From Eubacteriales bacterium (GTDB lineage Bacteria; Bacillota; Clostridia; Lachnospirales; Lachnospiraceae), in assembly GCA_030536575.1 (NCBI GenBank), contig JAUNPS010000006.1:1-64000 (forward strand): a stretch of DNA of 64,000 bases, in the 5' to 3' direction. A program made the translations under genes and the position numbers. The notes beneath the pieces are model-generated. The model was not told the DNA's origin. It made no database searches and saw only the letters and a list, made by a program, of their open reading frames with translations. Below are positions 23,877 through 33,002 of this stretch, in pieces; within the stretch, counting starts at the first letter, position 1; each line of letters starts with the position of its first letter.

Positions 23877-26456
23877 TCACTTTGCCGGAACCAGATACGT
23901 ATGCACCCCGGAACCGACTTTCCGTTTTACGCTTCCGTCCTCGGACTCCAGATGGGCCGTCAGATTGGGCGGAACCGTCACCGTCACCTCCGCCTGGGTT
24001 CCCCGCCGCTTCCAGGAAACTTCCACCTTTCCATACGGATGCGTCATCGAAGCCTGACAGAAATTCACCCCTTTGGCAATGTGGGGCTTAATCAGCACCT
24101 CGTCAAAAGGCAGGCCGCTCCGGATACTGGCCAGTCCCGCAAGACCGCCATAGAACCATTCCTCAATGCTTCCAAGCATCAGATGATTCTGGGAACCGTG
24201 GGGCCTTTCCGGGTTCGGCCCGTCCCATTCTTCCGTAAGCGTCGTGGCCCCGTTTACGACCTGATAGCCGTAGCCCGGCGTTTCCGTGATGTTTGTCATC
24301 TCATTTAACAGATCGGACATGCCGTATTTCATCATGGCCGCAATCAGGAAGGGATGGCCGATATCACCAGCGGTAATGGCATAATTCCGCTTCACGACCT
24401 CGTCCCGAAGCTGCTTCACCGCTTTTTCTTCATATTCCTTTGGCACCAGCCCAGCCATCAGGCTTAAAGCCTGGGAGGCCTGGCTGCCTGTCCCATAGCG
24501 TCCGGTCTGGTTATCCAGGAACTGCAAGTTATATTCCCGGAAAACTTCCTTTCGGACCTCCTGGTAATGGGCGGCCTCTTCCTCTTTTCCAAGCAGCCGG
24601 GAAATTTCCTCCATCACGCCCAGATCGTAATAATAAATGCTCGTGGCCACGATGGGAACCGCCGTATTCTGGGAATAAGGCGTGCACGGGCCGATATCCA
24701 GCCAGTCCCCCAGGCCGTGGTGCAGGATGTGATGGTGCGTCCGGCTTTCCAGGTAACGGATGTACCGTTCCATTTTATCATAATACCGCTCCAAAAGGGA
24801 AGTAGTTCCATAACGTTTATACAAATACCAGGGATTTAAAATGCAGGCGCTCCCCCACTCCGGCGAATCCACGAAGCCCTCGTGATAGCCAAAGACCACG
24901 TATTCCGGGCAGATATCCGGCACCAGGCCGTTTTCCCGCTGGGAGTCCGCCATATCCTGTTCCATCTTGGCGTAAATGTTCTGCACGCCGTAATTATAAA
25001 AAATGGACGGCCCGATCAGATGGGACTGTTCCAGCCAGGGGAGTTTTTCCCGGTGTGGGCAGTCCGTAAAATAACTCTTCATGTTGCTCAAAATTGCCTG
25101 GGTAACAATCCGGTGAATGTCGTTAAAGAGCTGGTTCGAGCAGGTAAAGCTTCCGGTGGTCTCCACGGCCGTATAGAGAAATTCTCCGGTCAGGCTTTGC
25201 AGAACCGGGATTCCAGCGCCTTTTTCCGCTTCCGTTTCCGGCACGGCCCCTTCCACCTGTACATAACGAAAGCCCGTGTAGGTAAAGTCCGGTGCGAATT
25301 CCTGCGCTTCCTTTTCGTTTAAAATGTATTCCCAGCGGTAATCGTGGCCCGTGGCTTTCTGGTTTGGCCGCATGGACTCATCCAGAAGTTCCCCCGGCGT
25401 CATCACGATCTTCTTCCCGGCGCTGTTTCCATCCGTCTGAATCCGGATGCGCGCCCAGCCGGAAAAGTTCGTCCCAAGATCATACAGATAAACCCCTGGC
25501 GCGGTTTCGGTCACGGAAACCGGCTCAAAGGTCTGCATCACCTTCACCGGCTCCGCCGGGGACGCCGTCACACGGCCCATGGGCGGCTCCACCTGGGTCA
25601 CCGGTTCCCAGTCTTTGTCGTCGTATTCCGCCGTTGAAAAACCCTCCGGCCAGAGACGCCCGTCATACAGCTCTCCGCCGTAAATACAGCAGTACAGAAT
25701 CGGACTCTTTGTCTGTTTCCAGCTCTCGTCCGTCACAACGAAAGCCGACGTTCCATCCTCATAGGTGATATGAAGCTGGACATTCAGCTTGCATTTCCCA
25801 TAACTTCGTTCATAATAGACATATCTGCCTTCGGAAGCGGCTCCCGGCACATTGAACATTCCGTCTCCCAGCTTCACGCCCGCCGCATTCTTCCCCGGAA
25901 CCAGCAGATCCGTCACATCATACGCCGAGTAAAAGCAGGTTTTCCGGTAATCGCTCCAGCCGGGTTCCAGCACCCGGTCGGAAACCCGTTTCCCATTTAT
26001 ATAAAATTCATGATGGCCAAGCCCGCAGACATACAGCTTCGCCTTTCGAACCTTTTGTTCAACCTCAAATGTTTTCCGGTACAGATGGTATTCGTGGTCT
26101 TTCGTCTCCCCGATATAGATCCCCTTCCAGTCTTTTGGCCCAAACAAGCCCGTTTCGAACCAGGTTTCCTCACTGGAAGCGATCTCTCCTTCCTTCGAAA
26201 CACAGTCCACCTTCCAGAAATACCGGGTGTCCGGCTCCAGCAAAAGCCCTTCGTAGGGAATCTCCGTCATCCGGTTTCCTTCCACGAATCCGGTATCCCA
26301 TACCGTTTCCCGGCCTTCTTTTGTCATCCGAATCCGGTACTCCTTCTGTCTCCAGTTTTCCTCTGCGGCCGTTACCCGCCATCCGAACACCGGTTTTGGC
26401 GCCGAAAGGTCGATCGGCGAAATCCGGTTTTCAACACGCAGTCCACACACTTTCAT
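23877..26456 (-). CDS. GH78 alpha-L-rhamnosidase
   Basis: Inverting alpha-L-rhamnosidase acting on imported oligosaccharides (no signal peptide). The N-terminal fibronectin-like domain has the family opening VCGLRVENRISPIDL...PVFGWRV. It is followed by the Bac_rhamnosid jelly roll with CGLGHHEFYINGKRV and VLEPGWSDYRKTCFYSAYDVTDLL. The (alpha/alpha)6 barrel carries TDCPHREKLPWLEQSH, the segment bearing the general acid, and a C-terminal beta domain closes the protein. I place the start at ATG 26456 (859 aa), which has GGAGGG seven bases upstream; the frame continues to 26477 without a better site. It is the first enzyme gene after the solute-binding protein and a hairpin. Confidence 0.93.
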   Translation of the reverse strand: MKVCGLRVENRISPIDLSAPKPVFGWRVTAAEENWRQKEYRIRMTKEGRETVWDTGFVEGNRMTEIPYEGLLLEPDTRYFWKVDCVSKEGEIASSEETWFETGLFGPKDWKGIYIGETKDHEYHLYRKTFEVEQKVRKAKLYVCGLGHHEFYINGKRVSDRVLEPGWSDYRKTCFYSAYDVTDLLVPGKNAAGVKLGDGMFNVPGAASEGRYVYYERSYGKCKLNVQLHITYEDGTSAFVVTDESWKQTKSPILYCCIYGGELYDGRLWPEGFSTAEYDDKDWEPVTQVEPPMGRVTASPAEPVKVMQTFEPVSVTETAPGVYLYDLGTNFSGWARIRIQTDGNSAGKKIVMTPGELLDESMRPNQKATGHDYRWEYILNEKEAQEFAPDFTYTGFRYVQVEGAVPETEAEKGAGIPVLQSLTGEFLYTAVETTGSFTCSNQLFNDIHRIVTQAILSNMKSYFTDCPHREKLPWLEQSHLIGPSIFYNYGVQNIYAKMEQDMADSQRENGLVPDICPEYVVFGYHEGFVDSPEWGSACILNPWYLYKRYGTTSLLERYYDKMERYIRYLESRTHHHILHHGLGDWLDIGPCTPYSQNTAVPIVATSIYYYDLGVMEEISRLLGKEEEAAHYQEVRKEVFREYNLQFLDNQTGRYGTGSQASQALSLMAGLVPKEYEEKAVKQLRDEVVKRNYAITAGDIGHPFLIAAMMKYGMSDLLNEMTNITETPGYGYQVVNGATTLTEEWDGPNPERPHGSQNHLMLGSIEEWFYGGLAGLASIRSGLPFDEVLIKPHIAKGVNFCQASMTHPYGKVEVSWKRRGTQAEVTVTVPPNLTAHLESEDGSVKRKVGSGVHTYLVPAK

Positions 26457-26513
26457 TTTTAAGCCCTCCATTCCCATTCGCTTCTGGCCTTGGAAACATC
26501 CAGATTTTTTCTT

Positions 26514-26549
26514 TTCTAAAAGGAAAGGGCCTCTGATGAGACCCTTTCG
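26514..26549 (-). terminator. Attenuator/terminator after the solute-binding protein gene
   Basis: Stem GAAAGGG/CCCTTTC followed on the minus strand by CTTTTAG, between the binding-protein stop and GH78. It probably allows partial read-through so that the binding protein is made in excess of the enzymes. Confidence 0.6.
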
Positions 26550-26568
26550 CAGGATAAATCCTTGCTCT

Positions 26569-28260
26569 TTATTCCGTTACGGTATTTTCGTTCAGCATTT
26601 CCAGAATTCCGTCGAAATCGTCGTCAGTCTGGCTCTTTACATCTGCAATGTAGTTTTCCCATGCGCTGTCGTCTTCGATATCCAGATCGCCAACGATGAA
26701 CTGCAGGGCCAGCTCTTTTACTCTGGTCTCACAAACTCCGCCGTAATCCAGCTGAGACTTGGAAGATTTTTCTTCCGCGGTCAGATAGGTTACCGGTGCG
26801 CGGTCATACGGAGATACGGAATCTTCGCCGCCGTTTCTGGAGGACTCTACCCAGTATTTGCCTTCGTAGTAGCCTTCCTCTGCGTTCCACCACGGCTCAG
26901 GCAGGGCGGAAACGTCCAGCATTGCGTTGAAATCAAGGGGAACAAACGGGATACCGGTACGGCATACGGAAGATGCCATCAGGCCTTCTTCTGCGGTGGT
27001 AACTGCCGGGTTCTCTGCGGTCGTGTATTTCTCTGCATAAACATTGCCTTCGTCGGTTACGGTGTAGTCTTCGCCTTCTACGCCCCAGTTCAGAAGTTCA
27101 ACCATTTCGTCCGAATACTGGTAGTCGATCATCGCTACGACATATTCCGGATGCTCGGTCTCTGCGCTTACATAGATACCCATGTTTGCGTTCAGGGATT
27201 TTCCGGCCTGTCTGGAACCCCATTTCCATGCGGTGCCATAGGTTTCGTCAGACGGAAGGTATGCAAGGCCCCATTCCATGTTTTCGTCGGTTGCAGCGGT
27301 GTTCCATCCGGAAACACTTCCTGCCCACAGGGTCGGGCAGATGCCGCCTACGCCCGTAGTAGCCTTCGTAACGCCTGCATTGTAATCCGCGGTTGCGAAT
27401 TCCGGATCTACATAGCCAGCTTCATAGAGGCTGTTTAAATATTTCAGCATTTCGCGGAAATTGTCCTCGATGGGGCCGAATCTCCACTCGCCTTCATTGT
27501 AGTACAGGCAATCCCAGGTGTGGAAGATTCCCACGAAACCTCTGTACAGGGAGTAATCTTTCGTGTTGTTGATGATAACGTAATCCAGATCGATGGAACC
27601 GTCGTCGATCCCTGCCTGCATATCTGCGCAGAGCTGGGTGAACTCATCCAGGGTCGTTGCCGGCTGCCAGCCCATCTCCTGCAGGATATCAAAACGGTAA
27701 GCGAATGCTGTGAAGGATTGTGCGCCTTCGATATCTTCCGGATTGTAGAAACCATCCATGAAGTAGTACATGGAGCCGTCTTCATTCTTCGCGAAATCCG
27801 CGCCGCCGTTGGTATCTTCCATGTACTCCGGATAATATACCATGTAGTCCATGTAATCGGACAGGTTCAGAAGCGTGCCGTCCTCACCGTATTCATTGAC
27901 TGCCGCACCTTTGGTCACGGTTGCCACATCCGTTACAGCGCCGGACTGTAAGATTACCAGCTCATTGTTCGAATAGTCAGAAGACGGTGTCCTTGTCCAG
28001 GTAATGTCCAGCGTGCAGCCCAGATAGCTTTCCATACGCTCCTGCCACAGCTCCTGGATTCTGGTTCCTTCCGACGTGGTCTGATAGTCCGGAATGCTGA
28101 CTTCGATGCTTAACACGCCGTCCTCAAGCTCCGGAAGCTCGATTCCGTTTCCGGCCGCTGTCGCCCATTCGCCGCTCTCTTCCGCAGAAACGGCCAGAGC
28201 GCTTCCGGCTGCCAGGATCGACATTGCCATTAACATAACCGCTACTTTTTTTGCTTTCAT
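26569..28260 (-). CDS. Sugar ABC transporter substrate-binding protein (LplA-like)
   Basis: Extracellular binding protein for an oligosaccharide importer. The 563 residues begin with a clear signal peptide (MKAKKVAVMLMAMSILAAG...SALAVSAEES, cleavage after the AxA). There is no lipobox Cys, unlike the other two binding proteins in this window. The body has the large LplA/family-1 layout with many aromatic residues and DGTLLNLSDYMDYMVYYPEYM and WQPATTLDEFTQLCADMQAG. AGGAGG lies before the ATG. It is third in an operon after two permeases and ahead of the hydrolases; no transport ATPase is encoded nearby. Confidence 0.9.
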   Translation of the reverse strand: MKAKKVAVMLMAMSILAAGSALAVSAEESGEWATAAGNGIELPELEDGVLSIEVSIPDYQTTSEGTRIQELWQERMESYLGCTLDITWTRTPSSDYSNNELVILQSGAVTDVATVTKGAAVNEYGEDGTLLNLSDYMDYMVYYPEYMEDTNGGADFAKNEDGSMYYFMDGFYNPEDIEGAQSFTAFAYRFDILQEMGWQPATTLDEFTQLCADMQAGIDDGSIDLDYVIINNTKDYSLYRGFVGIFHTWDCLYYNEGEWRFGPIEDNFREMLKYLNSLYEAGYVDPEFATADYNAGVTKATTGVGGICPTLWAGSVSGWNTAATDENMEWGLAYLPSDETYGTAWKWGSRQAGKSLNANMGIYVSAETEHPEYVVAMIDYQYSDEMVELLNWGVEGEDYTVTDEGNVYAEKYTTAENPAVTTAEEGLMASSVCRTGIPFVPLDFNAMLDVSALPEPWWNAEEGYYEGKYWVESSRNGGEDSVSPYDRAPVTYLTAEEKSSKSQLDYGGVCETRVKELALQFIVGDLDIEDDSAWENYIADVKSQTDDDFDGILEMLNENTVTE

Positions 28261-28313
28261 TTGAATTCCTCCTTAATTTTCTTATATCAAATCCCTGCGG
28301 GATTCTTGATACC

Positions 28314-29207
28314 TTAACCTTTGACTGCGCCTACCTGCATGCCCTGTGCGAAATACTTCTGGATAAACGGATAGACCAAAAGCATCGGCAGGATCGTCGC
28401 GATAATCGTCGCGTACTGGACGCCTAACTGGTTCAGTTCGCCGTTGCCGATCATGACCTGTGCGTCTCCCATACTGGTGGTGGCAAACGAATAAACAATC
28501 TTTCGAAGGATCATCTGGATCGGCTGCTTGTTCGCGTCTTTAATATAAAGCAATGCGTCATAGTAGTTGTTCCAGATGCCGACGATGGAAAACAGCCCGA
28601 AGCTGGCATAAAGCGCTTTGGAAAGCGGGGCATAAATCCTCGCCAGGATCTGCAGCTCCCCGGCCCCGTCGATCTTGGCCGCTTCCCGGATCTCCGGAGA
28701 AATCCCTTTGAAAAAGGCCCGGTACATGAAGACATTGTAAGCGGAAACCGCGTTTGGCAGGATCAGCGCCCACCAGCTGTTTAACAGCCCTAAGTTCATG
28801 ATCGTCAGGTAGGTCGGAACCGTTCCGCCGTTAAAAAACATCGTGATCAGGAGCAGTACGGAGATCAGTTTCTTAAAACGGAATTCCGGCACCATCAGCA
28901 CGTAAGCCATCAGGGAATTGACAACCAGATTTAAGACCGTCGCCGCCACGGCGATAATGATCGTATTCCCGTAAGCCCGGAAAATATTTTCCGCTTCGAA
29001 TAAAACCTGATAGGCTTTCGTCGTAAACTCCTTCGGATAGAAGGTGACCTGTCCGGTGGTGATCATCGAATTGCTGGAGAAGGATACCGCCAGAACGTTC
29101 AGGAACGGATACAGGAACACCACGCACAGGGCCAGCATGAAGATCACCAGCGCCACGTCAAACGCCCTGCTTCCGATATAAATCTTATTGGATTGTTTCT
29201 TTTTCAT
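28314..29207 (-). CDS. Carbohydrate ABC transporter permease (LplC/YtcP-like)
   Basis: Inner membrane-spanning subunit of the same importer; 297 aa with six hydrophobic segments. It contains the permease cytoplasmic loop EAAKIDGAGELQILARIYAPLSKA (the EAA motif), which docks on the ATPase, and the typical end KYFAQGMQVGAVKG. The ribosome binding site is AAGGAGGGG. It lies 12 nt downstream of the other permease. Confidence 0.94.
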   Translation of the reverse strand: MKKKQSNKIYIGSRAFDVALVIFMLALCVVFLYPFLNVLAVSFSSNSMITTGQVTFYPKEFTTKAYQVLFEAENIFRAYGNTIIIAVAATVLNLVVNSLMAYVLMVPEFRFKKLISVLLLITMFFNGGTVPTYLTIMNLGLLNSWWALILPNAVSAYNVFMYRAFFKGISPEIREAAKIDGAGELQILARIYAPLSKALYASFGLFSIVGIWNNYYDALLYIKDANKQPIQMILRKIVYSFATTSMGDAQVMIGNGELNQLGVQYATIIATILPMLLVYPFIQKYFAQGMQVGAVKG

Positions 29208-29219
29208 CAGGGCCCCTCC

Positions 29220-30131
29220 TTACCACAGGCTGTTTTCCGGATTCGTCTTCCGGATAATCATATTCGCGCCGACTACCAGGATACAGCTTACAATGGACGA
29301 GAACAGGTTGACCGCCGTCGCATAGGAGAATTTTCCCTGTACAATACCCTGTTGGTAAACGAAAGTCCCGATCACATCCAGGGCGCTTCGGTTCGTATCA
29401 TTCTGCATCAGAAGGATCTTCGTATAATCGGAGTTCAAAATGTTTCCGACATTCATGATCAGCATAACCGTCGCGGTGGGCACCATGGCCGGCCATGCGA
29501 TATGGCGTACCTTGTGCCAGCGGTTTGCCCCGTCGATATTCGCCACATCATAAAGGGAAGTATCCACATTGGACAGCGCGGACAGGTAAACAATGGAGCC
29601 CCATCCTACTGTCTGCCACAGTGCGGAGCCGACATATTCTGCCATAAAATATTTACTGCCGTTGTTCATATCCACTCTTGCCATTCCGAAGAATTCCCGG
29701 ATATCGTTGAACAGACCGGTGGTAGAACCAAAACCGTTTAACATGGAACAGATAACCACAACTGAAATGAAATGCGGGATATAAGAAATCGTCTGGACTC
29801 CTTTTTTAAACCGGTTTCCTTTTAGTTCGTTTAACAGCAGTGCAAAAATGATCGCTGCCGGGAATGTGATCACCAGGCTGACCACTCCGACTTTTATCGT
29901 GTTCCAGATAATGTTCCAGCAGTTGACGTTTTTAAAGAATGTGATAAAATTCTTAAACAGCGGATCCAGCCAGTCGCTTCCCCATACGCCTTTGGACGCT
30001 TTATAATTTTTAAAAGCGATCAGAACGCCGTACATCGGAACGTACTTAAACACGATCAGCAGAACCAGCCCCGGTACAAGCATCAGGAGCAATGTACCCT
30101 GGTTTTTAAAAAGTTTCTTTATCTTGCCCAT
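29220..30131 (-). CDS. ABC transporter permease (LplB/YteP-like)
   Basis: First gene of the large glycan operon; 303 aa with six membrane segments, starting MGKIKKLFKNQGTLLLMLVPGLVLLIVF. The EAA-type loop is NIDGANRWHKVRHIAWPAMVPT. The start is taken at ATG 30131, which is preceded by AAAGGA; the open frame runs on to 30446 but that extension is AT-rich upstream DNA. The LplB/LplC pair belongs to the family that shares a common ATPase (MsmX type) encoded elsewhere. Confidence 0.93.
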   Translation of the reverse strand: MGKIKKLFKNQGTLLLMLVPGLVLLIVFKYVPMYGVLIAFKNYKASKGVWGSDWLDPLFKNFITFFKNVNCWNIIWNTIKVGVVSLVITFPAAIIFALLLNELKGNRFKKGVQTISYIPHFISVVVICSMLNGFGSTTGLFNDIREFFGMARVDMNNGSKYFMAEYVGSALWQTVGWGSIVYLSALSNVDTSLYDVANIDGANRWHKVRHIAWPAMVPTATVMLIMNVGNILNSDYTKILLMQNDTNRSALDVIGTFVYQQGIVQGKFSYATAVNLFSSIVSCILVVGANMIIRKTNPENSLW

Positions 30132-30214
30132 CCTTTCTTCATCCTTTCTTCCTTTTCTAAAGAAAATTATAGCGGAGATTTTTCTCTTTTTGAATGGATT
30201 AAACTCTCCCGTTC

Positions 30215-30272
30215 TATGTAAATTTTTCATATTTCCCGCGTTTTTCGCCTGAAAATATGTGAATTTTACATA
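30215..30272. promoter_or_regulatory. Two 17-bp direct-repeat operators in the divergent control region
   Basis: TATGTAAATTTTTCATA (30215-30231) and TATGTGAATTTTACATA (30256-30272) share 15 of 17 bases, are each near-palindromic (TATGT...ACATA) and start 41 bp apart, about four helical turns. They lie between the permease operon and the kinase gene. They are likely binding sites for the adjacent YesN-type regulator or another dimeric regulator. Confidence 0.6.
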
Positions 30273-30302
30273 ATTTTTATGGATTTTTCCATAACCTCTC
30301 TT

Positions 30303-30308
30303 TATAAT
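30303..30308 (+). promoter_or_regulatory. -10 element of the kinase operon promoter
   Basis: A perfect TATAAT about 40 nt upstream of the kinase ATG, with no recognisable -35 at 16-18 bp. That fits an activator-dependent promoter. The paired 17-bp repeats end 31 bp upstream. Confidence 0.5.
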
Positions 30309-30348
30309 GATAGGGTAAAATGAAAAAAACACAAAAAGGAAGCAGACC

Positions 30349-32184
30349 ATGAAAAAAATGATACGCACCCATCGGCCGCGGCCTTTGAAAGTCCGTTTGA
30401 TCGAGCTGATTTTCCTCCTCACCGTCTGCATTCTGTCCGTCAGCATCTATACTGCCTGGGACTATAAAAAGCTTCAGACTTCCGTCATCGAGGAAAATAA
30501 CCGGCTCTACGCCACCCAGCTTGCGAAAAGCACCCGGCAGGCTTACGATACCTATAAGAACATCTGCTACAGCGTCGCTTTTAACCAGTCCTTACAGGAA
30601 TACCTGACCGAAACGGACCCGCTGAAAAAATACGACCGCTATCAGGAACAGCAGAGCTATCTGAGCAATACCGCGAACCTGGACAGCTACATCGTCGATA
30701 TTGCCGTTCTGGGCGTTAGCGGAAACTCCATTTCTCTAACCGGAGCCGCGGATTCCTACCAGGTTCTGGCGGACACCCTGACGTCCCAGCGGTTTTCCTT
30801 CAGTTCCATGGGGCTTCTGATGGTAAACGGCATTGACTGCCACATTTTGTCCATGCCGGTGCACAGCTTAAGCGCCGAGTCTCCCTATCTGGGTGTGCTG
30901 TTCCTGGCCATTGATATCAACCGCTTCTTCGAAAACGGGATTCCCCAGGACGCCAAATATTGTCCTTCCATCCTGTTTACCGAAACCGCGGACAGCGAGG
31001 TCATCTATGGCTCCGAAGAGGTCTTCCAGGCCATTACCGCTTCCGGCGCGGCGGGCGATTCTTTCAATCTTTCCGTCAGCGGAACGTCCTATACGGTGAA
31101 TCATTATAACCTGAGCAATATCGACTTCGATCTCTACGCCCTCGTAGACCAGAGCCTGTATTCCACACAGATCATGCAGCTTTTAGGCCGCCATTTTCTC
31201 TGGGCCGGGCTCATCATCCTTCTGATCGCCGTAATGCTGATCCTGTTCCTGCATCCGCTGATCTCCTCCCTGAACCGTCTGACCGCGTTTATGAAGGAAA
31301 TCACCGGCGGCGAGCGCAAAGCCATCAAGCAGGGCATCACCATTGACCAGGGATTCTTTGGCTGCACCGAAATTTCAAATATAAACGAAGCTTTTAACGA
31401 TATGCTCCGGGAGACGAACCAGTTAAACCACACGATCTTTGAGACCTACACCCAGATGTACGAGCTGGAAATGAACAACCGCAAGACCGAGATCGCCTTC
31501 CTGCGAAGCCAGATCAACCCGCATTTTCTCTATAATACGCTGACTTCCATCTGCGGGATGGCCTCTGTTGGCATGACCGATGAAATCATCACGGTTACCA
31601 ACGCCCTCTCCCAGATTTTCCGCTACAGCATCAAAGGCTCCGATCTCGTAACTGTGGCCGAGGAGCTGGAAATCGTCAAATCCTACCTGCGCATCCAGCA
31701 GATGCGCTTTGAGGGCCGGTTTACTGTGCGCTACGATATGGATCCGAACTCTTTCGACTGGCGGATCCCGAAAATGGTGATCCAGCCCCTCGTAGAAAAT
31801 GCCATCGTCCACGGCCTGGAGCCAAGCCTGAAAAAGGGCGAACTGCTGATCGGCTCCGGCTTTAACCCGGAACACGGCTATCTGGCCATCTGGATCTATG
31901 ACACGGGCATTGGGATGCCCCAGGCGAAACGGGATCAGCTTCGCACTGCCATCGACCGCTCTTCCCAGATGAAATCCGGCGATGCCAGGCGGGATTTCCA
32001 GGAAATGGATGCCGAGAACCACGACAGCATTGGCATCTTAAATGTCAATACCCGGATGACCCTGTATTTCGGCCAGGACTATTCCCTGATCCTGGACTCG
32101 GAAGAAGGGGTTGGGACGAATGTCCAGCTCCGCATTCCCTACAGCCCGCCGGAGGCGGCTTTTCCCAAGAAGGAGGACTACTGA
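30349..32184 (+). CDS. Sensor histidine kinase, YesM family
   Basis: Membrane kinase of 611 aa: one TM near residues 16-36, an extracytoplasmic sensor domain of about 250 residues, a second TM (about 280-302, FLWAGLIILLIAVMLILFL) and a HAMP region. The His_kinase domain has the phospho-acceptor in FLRSQINPHFLYNTLTSI (near residue 390), and the HATPase_c domain has VIQPLVENAIVHGLEP and DTGIGMP. It is the partner of the AraC-type regulator that overlaps its stop by one base (TGATG). Located at the head of the divergent operon, it probably senses the glycan or its uptake. Confidence 0.93.
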   Translation: MKKMIRTHRPRPLKVRLIELIFLLTVCILSVSIYTAWDYKKLQTSVIEENNRLYATQLAKSTRQAYDTYKNICYSVAFNQSLQEYLTETDPLKKYDRYQEQQSYLSNTANLDSYIVDIAVLGVSGNSISLTGAADSYQVLADTLTSQRFSFSSMGLLMVNGIDCHILSMPVHSLSAESPYLGVLFLAIDINRFFENGIPQDAKYCPSILFTETADSEVIYGSEEVFQAITASGAAGDSFNLSVSGTSYTVNHYNLSNIDFDLYALVDQSLYSTQIMQLLGRHFLWAGLIILLIAVMLILFLHPLISSLNRLTAFMKEITGGERKAIKQGITIDQGFFGCTEISNINEAFNDMLRETNQLNHTIFETYTQMYELEMNNRKTEIAFLRSQINPHFLYNTLTSICGMASVGMTDEIITVTNALSQIFRYSIKGSDLVTVAEELEIVKSYLRIQQMRFEGRFTVRYDMDPNSFDWRIPKMVIQPLVENAIVHGLEPSLKKGELLIGSGFNPEHGYLAIWIYDTGIGMPQAKRDQLRTAIDRSSQMKSGDARRDFQEMDAENHDSIGILNVNTRMTLYFGQDYSLILDSEEGVGTNVQLRIPYSPPEAAFPKKEDY

Positions 32185-33002
32185 TGTATCAGGCAATTGT
32201 CATTGACGACGAAAAGTGGGTAATCAAGAGTCTGATTGCCACCATTTCCGATCAGGATTATTTCGAAATCACCGGGGAGTTCCTGGATGGGGTTTCCGGA
32301 CTTTCCTATATTAAAGAGCACCAGCCGGATCTGGCTTTTGTGGATGTGCGCCTGCCCGGCATGAGCGGCCTGGAACTTTTGCAGGAGGCCCAGAAAGCCG
32401 GGTGCCGGACGCTGTTCATCATTATCAGCGGCCATGCGGAATTTGCCTACGCCCAGAAAGCTATGCTGCATAACGCGATCGGCTACTGCTTAAAACCCTT
32501 CTCAAAAAGCGAGCTGACGGACGCCATGCAGAAAGCCTTCCATATCCTGGAAGACCGAAAAGAGCCGGCGCCGCCGGAACCTCCCGCACCGGAACCAATC
32601 GGGAATTTCGTTCCGAAAACGCGCACCGTCTCCAACCGCACCGTTCAGACCATGCTCGACTACATTACCCAGCATTACTGCGAGGATCTCTCCATCCAGG
32701 ATCTGTCCGATCTGTGCTGCATTAATCCCAACTATGCCAGCCAGCTTTTCAAACAGGAAACCGGCTGCACCTTTAGCAGTTATCTGACCGACCTGCGGAT
32801 CCAGCGGGCCGTCCATCTGCTGACCACCACGGATATGGCAGTCTTCCTGATCGCCTCCCATGTGGGCTACCGAGATTACTTCTATTTCGCGAAAGTCTTT
32901 AAAAAGATTACCGGAAGCACGCCCACCGCTTACCGGAAGGAAGTCCTTGGAAAACAGGTGGAAGAACAGGAACCGGATTCCGGAAAGGAGGAGCCTTCGT
33001 GA
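32184..33002 (+). CDS. YesN-type response regulator (REC + AraC DNA-binding domain)
   Basis: A 272-aa transcription regulator. The receiver domain has VIDDEKW, the phospho-acceptor Asp in FVDVRLPGMSG (near residue 53), ISGHAEFAYA and the Lys of LKPFSKSEL. A Pro-rich linker (about residues 128-142) leads to an AraC helix-turn-helix domain (DLCCINPNYASQLFKQETGCTF; HVGYRDYFYFAKVFKKITGSTPTAYRK). It probably activates the flanking transporter and enzyme genes; the 17-bp repeats upstream of its operon are candidate sites. It overlaps the binding-protein gene by 4 nt (GTGA). Confidence 0.92.
   Translation: MYQAIVIDDEKWVIKSLIATISDQDYFEITGEFLDGVSGLSYIKEHQPDLAFVDVRLPGMSGLELLQEAQKAGCRTLFIIISGHAEFAYAQKAMLHNAIGYCLKPFSKSELTDAMQKAFHILEDRKEPAPPEPPAPEPIGNFVPKTRTVSNRTVQTMLDYITQHYCEDLSIQDLSDLCCINPNYASQLFKQETGCTFSSYLTDLRIQRAVHLLTTTDMAVFLIASHVGYRDYFYFAKVFKKITGSTPTAYRKEVLGKQVEEQEPDSGKEEPS

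Noticed and set aside
29220-30446. 408-codon version of the permease gene
   Set aside because: The extra N-terminal 105 codons run through the AT-rich control region and the 17-bp operators. The ATG at 30131 gives the normal family start.
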